A DNA stretch of 64,000 bases from Yponomeuta sedellus (taxonomy: Eukaryota > Arthropoda > Insecta > Lepidoptera > Yponomeutidae), in assembly GCA_934045075.1 (NCBI GenBank), contig OW203730.1:8176785-8240784 (forward strand). The letters are read 5' to 3'. The position numbers and the translations under genes are program-made. Below the pieces are notes generated by a model. The model had not been told where the DNA came from. It was given only the letters and a program-made list of their open reading frames with translations, and searched no databases. Position 1 is the stretch's first letter, and each line of letters opens with the position of its first letter. Shown in pieces: positions 30,291 to 42,237 of this stretch.

Positions 30291-31283
30291 CAGTATGTCA
30301 AAAAATCCATAAAAATGCAGGCAATAATCGTGCTGCTGAAGGAAATAACGGGCAAGTGTGCGATAATCAAGTTATGGCCAATTTTATAGTAACTTCCATA
30401 CATTTTTTTTAACCAAGTGGAAAAAAAGTACTTGCACAAAGGTAAACATACTGCACTTCAAATATGTTGAAAGATTAGCCTTCCTAAGTGGATTCCTGTG
30501 AAAAAAAAATAACAATTCAAAATTCGATCTCTAAGTCTATGGGGAGCGATTTTCAGCCCACCGTGCGGAGGGTGAGACTCGTATTTCGTATCGGCGTCGT
30601 AGGTGTAAAAGATATAACAAATATAGTCGACGGCTTGGACGATACCATTGTTATATCTACGCGTTTTACTTTACGTGTCGTCGTGTTGAAGTCCGTGTCA
30701 GCACTGTAACACTCACCGGGCGTAACCCGGCATCGACACCGGCACAATGGAAAACCGAAACCCGGCACCGGTGCCTGATGCCTGTGCAACGGCCATGCCG
30801 GTGTGCCGTGCCGGTCCGGGCCGATGAGTCGAAACACGCCCAATGCCGATGCCGGCGTGACGACGACGACGACGGCTCCCGGCGCGGCTCGAGCAGCAGG
30901 TCGCTAGCTGCTGCACTATAACGTCTAAGGCAGGCGGCTACCTCGTTCTTCATCAAATTTTAAAGAAAGTCTATGGTGTAATAATCTCAATTTCTGCTCA
31001 GCGTAAATCGTTTCGTAATCTTACTTTAAACAATTTAATAACTTTACTACATCGAGGGTAGCATAAATGAAAAATCAGTAAGTTTTATGGGGAATATAAT
31101 TACAGGGAAAGTACACATTACCTAAACTTAAAACATAAAGTGTGTTGAACTTATGGGTAGTATCAATCAGGGAACGTGTCAACCGGATATTCTGAGCTTC
31201 ACTTACAACAATTAATAAAATAGAAAATCTCATATTCAATAACTTATATATAAGTTTATAAATAACCCATACCATAATATTAA
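30291..31283. other. no gene recognised; GC-rich island 30715-30915
   Basis: About 200 bp at 30715-30915 is markedly GC- and CpG-rich (many ccgg, gacgacgacgacgac) in otherwise AT-rich DNA. Overlapping open frames on the minus strand are low-complexity Arg/Pro/Ser and disagree with each other, so I do not call a gene. Confidence 0.5.
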
Positions 31284-31540
31284 CCTCACACCTGCATTCC
31301 AATGGGGTAGACAGGCACCAAGGACTGCCACTTGCCACGATCCTGACAGATTACCTTCGCTTCATCAACATTCATTAGTCGTTACACGCACTCACGTCAG
31401 TTCCGGTTACTTTTTATCTTCCATTTGCTAATACATTCCTTATCTGGTCGAAGTATGTGGGACGTCCCTTACCGGCCCTTCCACCCACATTCGCCATGTA
31501 TATTTGTTTCATCAATATTTCTTCCTTCATCCTCTCCACA
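31284..31540 (-). pseudogene. LINE RT C-terminal relic (WFGHVERM family)
   Basis: The minus strand reads VERMKEEILMKQIYMANVGG, RAGKGRPTYFDQIRNVLANG, then a frameshift, RLMNVDEAKVICQDRGKWQS and a caggtgtgaggtta end. Frameshifted and 5' truncated. Confidence 0.82.
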
Positions 31541-31857
31541 TATATCACAGTACAATGAAGGTGTAGCTGATGCGTGCGTTTGCTTATATGCAGAGTTAGC
31601 TGGCAACGGCGCATATTAAAATCATGGGCCATAATCACAGCAGAAATTGGTAAAAATATCAGCCAGCTCCCATATGGATGGACAGATATGATTTTTAATG
31701 GAATACTAAATTGATTGGAATAGTTTGTAGCAGTACCTACCTACCTCTCGATAGGATACTGGTCTTAGGCCCTATTTCACAATGTTCAAATAAAGATAAA
31801 GATATTTATTGGGTCACAGACATCGGTATACATGTAAAGTTAGGCTAGTTTACAGGC

Positions 31858-31998
31858 AAGTTCCAGATAAGCTATCCGCAACCAGGGCTGCCGTTTATTC
31901 TAAATTTCAATATTTTTTTCTATATTGTGTGTGTTTGTTTATGGCTTCAAATTTAGAACAAACAGCAGCCCTGGTTGCGGATAGCATATCCGGAACTT
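31858..31998. mobile_element. foldback MITE, 39-bp arms
   Basis: The arm 31858-31896 (aagttccagataagctatcc, gcaaccagggctgccgttt) is inverted at 31960-31998 with a few mismatches. The arms extend further into ctaaattt/aaatttag. It abuts the MITE at 32000. Confidence 0.9.
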
Positions 31999-31999
31999 T

Positions 32000-32137
32000 C
32001 CCCCTTATTCATAATAGTCTGTTAACTTTAAGCAATGCTTATTCTCACTCTGTCCTCTTCTATTGACCTAAGTCAGAATGAAAGAGAACACTCTTTAGCA
32101 GCTGTTTTAAGCTAGCGGACTATTATGAATAAGGGGG
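32000..32137. mobile_element. foldback MITE with cccccttattcataatagtc termini
   Basis: Perfect 20-bp terminal inverted repeats at 32000-32019 and 32118-32137. The interior continues as imperfect inverted sequence (gttaactttaag...ttttaagctagc). It looks like a MITE type widespread in Lepidoptera (from general recollection). Confidence 0.9.
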
Positions 32138-32257
32138 TTTATCTGCAGATTGTTTTCATTTATCTGACAAACAGACCCTTACCCTACCCGAAAATTACTT
32201 AAACAAAATCTCGCAGCGTTGGGAAGTGTTTGCGATGGACTAGTAAAGGTTTTTCAA

Positions 32258-32455
32258 TAACATAACATTTACAGGCACATACATTGCTTCTGGCCCCACA
32301 CTAGGATACCCTGTGTCGTGGGAACCAGAAACAACGACATCACAAACATGTAAACATCCAAGACCTGGGGTTTTTTTTTGTTCCCAGCCGGGATTCGAAC
32401 CCGGGACCTCCTGCATGGCAGGTAGATGCACTACCGTTACGCCACAGAGATCGTC
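32258..32455 (-). mobile_element. SINE-B, full length with tRNA head
   Basis: Minus strand: tRNA-like head (gatctctgtggcgtaacggt, agtgcatctacctgcc, B box gggttcgaatccc, ggctgggaac), an A-run, then aggtcttggatgtttacatg, tctggttcccacgacacagg, gtatcctagtgtggggccag, ending in an atgttatgttatt tail. Other copies are at 14565-14715 and 56045-56240. Confidence 0.92.
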
Positions 32456-34011
32456 TAATTATTATTAATAATTGTTTAAACCAGCGTTTCTTACTCTTTT
32501 TTGTACAAGAATCTCTTATGGTTTTTGCCACCAAGCACAATTTTAAGGACCTCCTTAATAATAGAAGCAGCAATATATTTCGAAACATTTATTGTAGTAC
32601 AGTCAAAAAATATACTTTTTTCATAATAAAATACGTAAATGTGAAGGTTCGTGCTTGTGGGGTAGGCGGCGGCGTGTGTAGCAATTACGAAACTTTTGGT
32701 GGCATTTATTTATGATTGTTAAATGGTCTATTGATAAGACTTCGGTAGAAGTTCGACCATTTTGTTGCGAAGTCGCCCATAATAATACTGAGGAGAGTGC
32801 GAACATGCAAAGTTGATGTGCTGTCGACTGCACTGTGCAGGTAGGTCGGTGTGTGTGGTACCCAAATGGACTAAGGTACCTTTGAGGGAGTTGTCTAAGT
32901 ATTGGCTTGATAAGATCACAATCAGCGACCACAGGGCAGGTCTATACACGGAGGATGACGAAGTCTGGGTTACTGTTGCATGTTGAAAGCACTGATATCA
33001 TTCACTAGAAGTTGTTGGTGGGTAAAGGTGGGTTACATTTCTTGCTGCTTGCTTTAAAATTCTGTTTTATAGACCCAATGCACTAATTCCGCAATATACT
33101 TTTTCCACAGATTTGAAATGTGTGATTTTTTCACATAGGTATTGTATTTTCTGAATTATCTCTCAAACAAACAATGTTTTTCCTTTATTTATCCCATCCG
33201 TGGGTTGTCAATTTTATGGCAGATTAGATTTTCCCTAAGGACTTACAAGAACACAGAACAATTCAACCATACAAGAACCAAACGTAGGTACTCTGTGTCT
33301 AAAATTGAACTGTCAATTCTCTGCTCGCTACTGGCTACTAGAGTACACTGCTAAAATGTTTTACGTTTTGCTAGTCACCGCCAGATGTCAATAGTAAACT
33401 CGTGAAAACTATTAACAATGCCATCTAGCGGTTTTAGACAAAGCGCTCTACACGTATTTTTCGGCTTTGCGCGCATTTTCAGTGGCGGCCTCTGGGCCCG
33501 GCGCGGTTTTTTGGGATCCGATTTGCTTGTATGGGAATGGGTTTCTATGCTTACTTCAAATTCAATGATCAAAACCATGCACCTTCCATCCAAGCTTCAT
33601 TCTACTAACGAGTCCCGTAACAAGTAAGTAGTTAATACAAAATCGATATAATTCATCCCCCTGTTCAAGTACTGGGAGCGCAGAGCTAGTATGCAAATTC
33701 AATTGTACAAGCCCGGCTGTCTAAACGACAGGTTTAGCGTGTACCAATAGTCGTTACGATACACGGGGCGGGAGCGGGCGCTGACCGTTGCGATACTCAC
33801 TACAAAGCGACCCGATCCTGAGATTTATGATTGCCTGGTACAGTCGACAGTTGATAGACCTTTGTGTTTCCGTTGCTAGTTCTACTGGCAGTGTTACCGA
33901 GCAAAGTGCATGCATGTTAAGATTGATGTGTTGTTGACTACACTTTTAGAATAACATTAGTATATTTGTCGGAGCAGAATTATTCGACAACTGTAAACGA
34001 TATACTTAGGG
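32456..34011. other. no gene recognised
   Basis: Several open frames of 60-100 codons on both strands (32621-32949, 33142-33354, 33418-33627) overlap and show no domain. A GC-rich cacggggcgggagcgggcgc lies at 33762-33781 and could be a GC box, but nothing else marks a promoter. Confidence 0.4.
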
Positions 34012-34142
34012 CTAGTTTCTGATTTGAGAATTTCGCTCAGTAAGACTTAACTGTAGTGCTGTCTCTTCGAATTTCTCAGCAAAGAGCGTGACAGAACGTT
34101 ACTTAAGTATTTACTCAGTGAAATTCTCAATTCAGAAACCGG
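34012..34142. mobile_element. foldback MITE, about 31-bp arms
   Basis: tagtttctgatttgagaatt with tcgctcagtaa (34013-34043) is inverted at 34111-34142 with few mismatches. Confidence 0.85.
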
Positions 34143-34525
34143 TGCCGTATCCACTAAATGATATTTTATATAAAATACATCCTACTAATGTTATAAATGT
34201 GATCGTTTGAAGATGTTAAAGGCTGTACATGACAACTTGGTTAGATGTTAGATGAAATCTGAGTTAAGATAAAGGATACTTGCTACCCCGGTAATATGTT
34301 CCCATGGGATGATACTTTATTGTTAACCTACCCTGTTTAAAGCCAAACTCTCCGATATTGTAACAAGAACAAGATGGTAACAAGAAACGTTTAAACAGAT
34401 TCTGTGGCGTATTTTTTGCCCGTACAAAGGTCTTTTGTTATATTTAATCTCTTTTAACTTTTTCGTTAAGGCATCGAAAACATACCTACATTATTCTTCT
34501 ATTGTTCTACGGCCTCCCTAGGTTC

Positions 34526-34561
34526 AAACTGAATAGCCTATTTAGGTGGGCTATTCAGTTT
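34526..34561. repeat. perfect 13-bp hairpin
   Basis: aaactgaatagcc (34526-34538) is inverted at 34549-34561, loop 10 nt. Confidence 0.8.
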
Positions 34562-35675
34562 TAAAAACGTAAATTTGTACCAAAGTTTTTAAGGTTAATT
34601 AGCTGTAGATTGCTACATTGTACACCTAAATAGAAGGGTCACTCGATGCCAATAATGGATTTTAAAGGTTACCAATCTCTTAGTTTACTCTAATATTTGT
34701 TTCTGAAATATTTCAGCTGACCCTGTACGGGTACATAATTATATACTGACCTTTAGAAGGCATTCAATAAGGCTAACTACCCACTTTTGTCGAAGTAGCT
34801 TTCCATCAAGGGCATGAAAGGAACCTTTCTGTGCTATTCTTCTTATTTGTGCCACAAACATCAGGCAGTTACACTTAATATTGGACTTAATTAGCTCTGG
34901 GACCTCAAATACAAAAGGTATTGGGCCAAACGCTTACTGGACAAACCGTGACTTGGACTAACTGCATGTAGGACGAACGGCTAAAAAATAAAAAAAAATT
35001 AACAAAATGTAACTATCCAAAAATGGATCATGCTAGGTTACGTTACGTTTATAATTTTTTTCATAATATCATTGAGTTTTGATGAGTTCAATGTTGTAGG
35101 CAGCGAAAAAGCAAAATAGACTGGCACGTCATACATAAATGAAAAAAAAAAATTGACGAGGGAAAAAATATAGTTGTTCGTTGTTTGTCATTGATTTTGA
35201 AAAGTAATTATATCTAAAAAAATTCTATCTAGGCACTACTTAGTTTTAATTTTCGCGCATTATTTGAAAAAGTACTGCTCAAGCTTTGGCTAAAACTAGG
35301 CATTGATGGACTTACATACTCGTATGTGAGCCTCGGTCCACATGGACACGTTCGTCCATCAATGCCTCTTTTGCTGACCTTGGCAGTAATGTACCATTTC
35401 TACTTCCGTCGCTTAGTCCAATAAGACACTTTTCAATTCCACGTTTTATATGAAAATACAACGAATGACATGTCTCGAGCTATGACTCGAACGAGACACA
35501 GCTACGACTATTTTCGGCCCGCGCAAAATATTTCCAGGCATCGATAAATTTTTCACGTGACGAGGGAGAGTCGACGAAATTGGGGCTAATCGCTTTCGTC
35601 CACTGCGGCTGACGGGAAATCGATAATTCTTGATGGCCTCCAGTTGGGGAAAATACTACCATAACGCCTTGAAAT
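34562..35675. other. no gene recognised; one hairpin
   Basis: aggcattgatggac (35298-35311) is perfectly inverted at 35354-35367, with a smaller palindrome catactcgtatg between them. The minus frame at 35480-35662 shows no domain. Confidence 0.45.
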
Positions 35676-35742
35676 TATGCCGGGAGTATGGCCTAACCTT
35701 CGTACGATGTAGTGGGAACATACAAAGGCTTGATATCATGTC
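35676..35742 (-). mobile_element. Family B 3' end, diverged
   Basis: gggagtatggcctaaccttc, then gatgtagtgggaacatacaa, aggcttgatatcat; plus-strand text of the family-B 3' end (so the sense is plus-like here; orientation called from one short piece only). Confidence 0.5.
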
Positions 35743-36493
35743 CTCTTTAAACACACGATATTTCATTGTTTCATCATTTAATTTTACAAAGGCATAAAAG
35801 CGTTCAATAATTCGCGATGCAGATTCACAAATACATACCTAGTTTAGTGTCTACTTTACCGCTTGCACAAAAAGTGTGAAGCGAGAGGTTTGAATTTTTT
35901 TTATTGAATAATGAAACGTGAGATATTTTAATGAAATAATATCAAAAAAGTAAATACTACTTGTGTTGTCCATCCATCCTAACAAACTCCTCGACTTTGG
36001 TTCCACGCCCGCTTAAATATTCGGTTTAATTTTTTGGTAGGTACGAGTACCTACGTAGATTTTTGCACGTGTATTGAATTTGTAGCACGTCTGTAATGAT
36101 TGACCCGCATTACGAAAGCATAGCGGTAAAGTTATTTCTCTGTCTCAGAGAGAAAGCCAATCACCTTGATAGGACCCTTATGGGCTGCTTCAGGATAATC
36201 ATTATTATCAGCCAGTGTCAGTCCACTGCTTGACATACACCTCTCCGAAGACTCGACAATTCAATTCAAATCAATTCAAATCTATTTATTTCAACGTGAA
36301 GAATTTACATTCTGTTTGCTGAATGTCCATGTACTGAGTATGATATTCGGCTCTTCTCTTCCAAATACTGCATTAACCCTCGGTTTCTAGTACACCAACA
36401 ATATACTATAAATCTACCATAAGCAACAATATATAAGTCTACCATAAGCAACATTTATCAAAAGTATATACAAAAAAATACAACAAGAAACTG
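35743..36493. other. no gene recognised
   Basis: A short cagtgtcagtccactgcttg at about 36220 resembles a LINE 3' end. Confidence 0.4.
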
Positions 36494-36622
36494 GAGAGAG
36501 AGAGAGAGAGAGAGAGAACTCTTTATTGCACAACCAGAAAAATATTACAACCATGATTCTTAAATCTAAGTAATGTTATACAATTGGCGGTCTTATCGCT
36601 AAGAGCGATCTCTTCCAGACAA
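36494..36622 (-). mobile_element. Family H LINE 3' end with (AG)n
   Basis: Starts with a (ag)n run at 36494-36518, then aactctttattgcacaacca, tacaaccatgattcttaaat, gctaagagcgatctcttcca. The dinucleotide run is at the 3' end of the element (minus strand), where retroposon tails expand. Confidence 0.8.
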
Positions 36623-37472
36623 CCTTTGGATGGAGTGGATTGCATGAAGAATATAGTCGGTACGTGGTGCATGTACATAAATAATTAAATCGAAAATATA
36701 TTGAAAACAAACAGCATGGGAGTGCGAGAATATAATTACTTATAATTACCTACGATATAATGTACATATATTTAAATAATAATATACATAGACACCTAAA
36801 AAAATAAATACATATCCAATTAAATACATATAGGTAAGCAACATATACTTAAATAATAATATACATAAATACCTATAAATAAATACTTATACAATTAATA
36901 CATATTTAATAAGCAACAGTTTTCCAGTTTATCCAGTGAGATAGTGGGATTTCACCAGCGCCTTAAAACAAGCCAAGGACTTTGCTTTTCTCACTGGAGA
37001 AAATTCTTTTCTTTTCTTTCTGGAGTGTGTACGCTTCCCAGAGTTCATTGCTACAACGCGCAACCGGGATCTAATCTCAGTGTACTATTTCACTCTAAAA
37101 GAAATCAACGCCATAGATCAACTTGAATGATGCAAGCTTCTGGAGTGCCGCGGCATATGTGTGGCAGTGTCGCTAAAGCAGATGCTACCAGCCAGTCTAG
37201 CCTGAACCGTAGACTTAATCCCGACGCCCTTAACACTAGCGTGTAAGTACCAAATTCGTTTGACGCGAAAGTTAACAGTGAAGCCGTTGGTTATAGTTAC
37301 GATGTGGCACTTCCACCTTGAGAGGTGTTTAGGAATAATTTAATAGATAACAAACGCAGTGTGAAGACTGCTTGGGAAAATAATGAATGTTATTTATTGG
37401 TCTAGTTTGCAGTGACCGGTGTTCCTAGCTTCTATTATATAATTATTTTAAAGGTAACAGGGTAAACCAAGA
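36623..37472. other. no gene recognised
   Basis: 36700-36905 has internal repetition of aataataatatacata-type sequence. The plus frame at 36944-37126 shows no domain. Confidence 0.4.
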
Positions 37473-37680
37473 GTGCTGGTAGTACAGCGGTAGAACGCCT
37501 CACATTTAGAAGATAGTTAGTTTGAAACCCGTGAATTTACCAATGGTTTAGTTTTCTAAGCTATGTACAGTTGTGATTTTGTAGTATTAATGCTATTCGC
37601 TAAAATAGTGAAGCTTGGTGATTGAAACATTTGACGAATCTGACTGTCTGAGTTGTTCACATACCTTGTGACGTCATATT
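37473..37680 (+). mobile_element. SINE-D, diverged, with tRNA-like head
   Basis: gagtgctggtagtacagcgg, tagaacgcctcacatttaga, a decayed B box (gtttgaaaccc), then tggtttagttttctaagcta and tgtacagttgtgattt, as in other SINE-D copies. The end gactgtctgagttgttcac fits variant 2. Confidence 0.7.
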
Positions 37681-38071
37681 TTGAGATCGATTTGTATGGA
37701 GCGTTTTAGTACCAGGTAATTTTATTGATATTTCGATAGGTTATACATAATACTTTTAACGTAACCTCTCCAATTATATGGGAATTTTGAGAATTTTCTC
37801 TATTCTGTAGTAACTAACTATAAGTATCATTTAAATGTACAAAAGGCACTCAGATAATTCATATCAGAAATATTGGATCTCGGCTTTGGTAGTAAAAGAG
37901 GAAAAGTTAAGAAAACATTTGATATTATATACAGACACGGTATATATTTTTAAGGATGATAGACACCAACGCGATGTATGGCGCTCAATACATACGTCCA
38001 TATAAATACTACCTAAGTAAATGACGCATGTATGCCCCGCCACCGTCACTGCAAAGGTGGGAGTAGTACAT

Positions 38072-38213
38072 AGATAGATAGAATATGCTTGATTGCATGT
38101 ACACCAAGATTACATTTTTAAGTAATACATTGTTAAGTCTCTTGACTTAAAAAATAACAGTACAATACAAGTGGCGGCCTTATTACTAAAAGTAATTTCT
38201 TCGAGACAACTAT
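38072..38213 (-). mobile_element. Family H LINE 3' end, diverged
   Basis: gatagatagaatatgcttga, tgcatgtacaccaagattac, gtggcggccttattactaaa, agtaatttcttcgagacaac. Confidence 0.65.
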
Positions 38214-38969
38214 TGACGGAAAAAAAGAAACGGAAACTGAATGACGGGTAGTCGGCGCAACTAAACAATATTAGATAATATTATTTTATAGTTGATACAC
38301 GTACATAAACGGTACATAAATATGAAATTGATACACAAAACACTACTCCAAAAATTACAAATATACGTGATTTAGAAAACAAAGTCTTTCCTTCATCCTT
38401 TACAAGTCCACGAAACTGATATATCACACGCATCGGTTTAAATCTGTTTCAGTATTAATAAAATCAAAATGATAAATAATAGAGAAAATCGAAGTAGCTG
38501 TGTGGTTCGCATTAACATCGTTACTGAAATATGGATCATGTAATATGGCAAGCGTAGTCTCGGTATAATGTCTCCTATGGTTCGAGGCAACTTAACGATG
38601 AAAAAGGATATATTTCTACAGAAAACTAGCCCCTGGTTCATTATTGACTAACAAAGTGTTAGTCTACTGTTTTTTTTTTGTAATAGAAAAACTCGAAAAA
38701 TATGTCGGTTCACTTTTTTTTCTACATATAACTAGTACTTCTAAGTTTTTTTTTATTTGTTAAATATGTAAAATAACAAGTGTTTCTTATAATCTAGCCG
38801 CTCTCGGAAACCTGTTCGGTTTATCTGTTAGCGGCGGTCGATCTTACTTTTTAATTTTACATGCACAACCTAAGAAAGGCCTACGGAACGTACGTTTTGG
38901 CACGCTTTATTTAGAAATTAATTACAATAAGTAGCGGCCATTCACAATCCGTAGGTACGGTCTTTTGAC
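38214..38969. other. AT-rich stretch, no gene recognised
   Basis: Probably includes the 3' UTR of the LINE relic that follows (minus strand), for example ataaagcgtgcc near 38900. Confidence 0.4.
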
Positions 38970-39425
38970 TTATTTATAGTTGTTAATAAAATTATTCTTT
39001 ATCTTAAGTTTAAATTTATCAGAGCACATAAATAGTTTTTGTAACTTATCCGGTAATTCGTTCACAGTTTTTGGTAACGCATACATCCATGTTCGTGTAC
39101 CGTATACATTATTAGTTTTTGGTAATATAAAGGAAGGTAAGTATATAAGATTACGTAAGGTATTAGGTCTTTCTCTTCTAGTCATATGTTTTTTGTTACA
39201 ATTTTCTTCATTTAGTATGGCTAGTTTTACTTTGTCAAATACGTTTAGTATTTTACAGTAGTGGAACAAAAATTGGTCATTCTCTTTGCGTGCAATTTTT
39301 ATATGTTTAGGTACAATAATTTTTAGTATACTTAGTTGTAGTCTATACAAATCATTGAAATAGGTTTTATAGGTTTTACCATAGCTGCCTATTCCGTATC
39401 CTATTATAGAATCAGCAAGTACTGG
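38970..39425 (-). pseudogene. LINE reverse transcriptase C-terminal region
   Basis: The minus frame reads LADSIIGYGIGSYGKTYKTY, then FNDLYRLQLSILKIIVPKHI, FLFHYCKILNVFDKVKLAIL, TRRERPNTLRNLIYLPSFIL, YGTRTWMYALPKTVNELPDK and ends NNFINNYK plus stop. It is the post-palm C-terminal region of a non-LTR reverse transcriptase (the ADS.I.YGI.SYG.T..TY block, then a YG.RTW.Y.LPK..N.LP block). No stop interrupts these 150 codons, so it is comparatively young, but the catalytic YxDD is absent and a stop lies just upstream (about 39431). Confidence 0.85.
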
Positions 39426-40102
39426 TTATATATGGAAAAATAAATTTCTACAAACTTCATTATCAGGATGGCAGTATCCTGGCAGTATCCGAGTATACTT
39501 GAAACCTATTAACGTCATTCAAGCGCGTAGAGCAAAGTCTATTACAACAAAAAGCGGTCCCAATAAACAGCGCTTCGAAAGAATGCGGTGATAAAAATTT
39601 GTGAGCCCGTACAGGGCTCTTGGAGCCGCGAGTTTGTGCAATAATCGTTCCACGGAACGCCCAGAAAAATCCATGGGCTATGCGGCATGGAATGGACGCG
39701 CACAGAAGTTTATTATCCATCTAGATACATCTATTTAACACATCAGTTGGTTATAAAGTAAGATTTTCGCACTTAGGCCGCCGCTTTATCATTATTTCGT
39801 CTATTTCTTGACTCTGGTCGTTCAAATAATTCAGTATTTTATTTTACAAAAAGGGTTAACTCTAAAACCCATTATTATTCATTTCATCATGTTGTTGGGA
39901 ATAAATTAGCCACATATAGCGCAGTCAAAAGCAATCTCTTGAGTTAGAAGCGCTGCGAACCCACAGTAATAGTGCTATTTCCTGGAGGATGGCTTTTTCC
40001 AGCCAAAAAGAACAATGATAAAACTGACTGCCGGGCATAGTGCTTTTTTTTTGTCTCAAATTCACATATTTTTTCAAAAGAATGAAATAAGCACGACAAT
40101 GG
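39426..40102. other. no gene recognised
   Basis: 39466-39490 has a short tandem ggcagtatcc. The rest shows nothing supportable. Confidence 0.4.
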
Positions 40103-40199
40103 TTGATAAATAGATAGATAGAGAACATTTTATTGTACATCAAAATGGAAATGATACAGATATTTCTTAACCTAATAGAGACGGCGGCCTTATTACTAA
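40103..40199 (-). mobile_element. Family H LINE 3' end
   Basis: aaatagatagatagagaaca, ttttattgtacatcaaaatg, cagatatttcttaacctaat, cggcggccttattactaaaa; closest to 56362-56475. Confidence 0.75.
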
Positions 40200-40364
40200 A
40201 AGAGTAGTGGTTGATATTTGCCTAAATTTAGTAGTTTACAAAGCTATAGCAGTACAACGTCATTCCAGGGGTATAACCCGCGCAAATCAAGTAGACATCT
40301 CTGGCGAAGAAGATCGAATCGGGAGAGGCGCCGAGTTAAGTAGCACGGGTTATGCCATTGCAAT

Positions 40365-40520
40365 GCGATTGATTGCTCTAGCAATCAATCGCATAGTTGT
40401 TCCATAGAGTCATATTAGTCCGGTATAGTCGTTTCATTCACACTGTCGTATTCTAATACGATAGTGTGAATGAAACGACTATATAATACTGGACTAAATG
40501 ACTCTATGGAACAACTATGC
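40365..40520. mobile_element. 130-bp near-perfect foldback plus adjoining hairpin
   Basis: 40391-40520: arms of about 60 bp (gcatagttgttccatagagt, catattagtccggtatagtc, gtttcattcacactgtcgta) are inverted with a few mismatches around a tiny loop near 40452. Directly before it, gcgattgattgc (40365-40376) is perfectly inverted at 40381-40392 with a 4-nt loop. Confidence 0.93.
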
Positions 40521-40587
40521 ATTTAAGAGACTCACCCCCTTGGTTTTACAGAGGTGAAAAGCCAGAACTGTTTAATACATAGCTACT

Positions 40588-40765
40588 AACTATGACCCAC
40601 GGTGTTACCCGTGGTTTATCAATTTACCCATGGGAAAATAAAGATATTTTCTATTTATTATGTGTTAATCCAGGGTGTCGGCTAACTGCATACGAAATTT
40701 CATTAAAATAGTTCCAGCCGTTTAGAAGTAACATACCTACATACACCCTCACTAACTTTATACCG
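40588..40765 (+). mobile_element. RTE-like LINE 3' end
   Basis: cacggtgttacccgtggttt, atgtgttaatccagggtgtc, aaatttcattaaaatagttc, cagccgtttagaagtaacat. This is the usual pattern of an RTE-type LINE end (an encoded ILF/FKI..PF-like stretch, then an acatacatac tail). Confidence 0.7.
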
Positions 40766-41084
40766 TACATAACAATATGTGATGTACGGATTTGTTGTGG
40801 GGGGACATTATCATTATCATATTTTTATATAAAATAATACACGCCACTTGGTTAATTTTTGCTCGGGGTCTTTCTGTTTAGTTACTTGTTGTGGTTCCAG
40901 CCAGCTATTCCGTCGCTCCTTACATTTTACAATGATGCGAAACTTAGAGCGGGGACACTGTTCGAGGCACTTTAAGCCATGTGCGGAAAGTGTTAGAAAG
41001 ACTTACAGTAGGTATTCGAAACCAACGGTAATGTTTCTGGATTGTTAGCGCAAAACCGCGTCTCCTGCTCGTGATTTTTATGAA

Positions 41085-41310
41085 AGACTGGCTGTACCGC
41101 TGTTACCCGCGGTTTATTAAGGAAAATAAATTGTATATTAACAGTAAAAGATATTTTCTCGCAGCAAACGGTATTGTATGTGTTAACCCAGAGTGTCAGC
41201 TAACTCCATGCAAAATTTTATTAAAATCGCTCCAGCCGTTTATACTTAAGGAAATAACATACACAGACAAACAAACTTTCGCCTTTATAACCAATTGTTA
41301 CCATGGTAGC
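41085..41310 (+). mobile_element. RTE-like LINE 3' end, second copy
   Basis: ctgttacccgcggtttatta, gttaacccagagtgtcagct, aaattttattaaaatcgctc, cagccgttta, acatacacagacaaacaaac, tttcgcctttataa. It aligns block by block to 40588-40765. The plus open frame at 41071-41316 is a by-product. Confidence 0.75.
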
Positions 41311-41743
41311 GTCTGAATAAACGTCTTATAGTTTAGCTGGAAAAAAAAATGGTAACAATAAAATATTATCCCACGCGAACGCATTACTGTGTCAAGTATG
41401 CTATGTCTCAATTCAAATCTTTGTCTACCTGAATGTCGTGTTTCATGTAAGTCCGTCCAGCCATTATTGCATGATTGAGAAACGAATATAGAAATATCTT
41501 CGTAAACTTTCACTTTTATTATTAGTAGGTTTACACGAAACCGATTTTCAATGCGTCTAAAATAGTTTTCATTGTAAGATAGCAAAGAAAATGCACATGG
41601 AACATTGGTTTTTTGTTCATGGTTTTTTTTGCAGGAGCTACAGTAAAATTGGTGAGTTGAGCAACGTATATAAAGTGACTAGGCCGTAGAATTGCGGCCT
41701 TATTCATCAAAAAACAAGGAAAACACTCCAAAAACGCTGACAC

Positions 41744-42043
41744 AGCCCGTGGTAGAGATTTTCCAAGGAAATGACGTAACCACAATAAAATACCTCTAGG
41801 AGTGTTTCAGTGAATTGTGTGTTTTTATAAATAACGCCATTTATGCTTCAATAAGCTACAAGCGGCAAAATGCTTATAATGCTGGATACTTAGCCTGTGG
41901 TGGAGATTCTCCAAGGAATTTACGTAGCCACAATAAAATGCCTCAAGGAGTGTTTCAGTGAATTGTGTGTTTTTATAAATAACGCCATTTATGCTTCCAT
42001 AAGCCTTAGCTACAAGCGACAAAATGCTTATAATGCTGGATAC
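41744..42043. repeat. tandem duplication, about 148-bp unit
   Basis: agcccgtggtagagatt at 41744 recurs as agcctgtggtggagatt at 41892. The intervening tgtttcagtgaattgtgtgt and ataacgccatttatgcttc blocks are nearly identical, and both units end gcttataatgctggata. The second unit has a 5-bp insertion (ccttag region). Confidence 0.93.
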
Positions 42044-42093
42044 GTTTAAAAAACTTTAGATTAATCACAGAACCTTCGCAATGTCACTTTTCT

Positions 42094-42158
42094 AACTACT
42101 CTATATATATAAGTTACAGAGTCTCCTGTAACTTATATATATATGGTATAGAGTAGTT
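42094..42158. repeat. imperfect hairpin, about 25-bp arms
   Basis: aactactctatatatataag with ttaca is inverted after a short loop, with a bulge at atggta. Confidence 0.8.
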
Positions 42159-42237
42159 ACTTAAGGCATTTAGCTAAGCGGAAACCTTTTTGATGCGTTA
42201 TAAACTTTAGTTTTATATTTATCTAAATCTAGAGTAT

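Noticed and set aside
30553..30956. Overlapping minus-strand open frames as a gene
   Set aside because: They use all frames of a GC-rich, low-complexity patch and show no domain.
41744..42043. CRISPR-like array
   Set aside because: Only two long units, no short repeats with spacers; eukaryotic tandem duplication.
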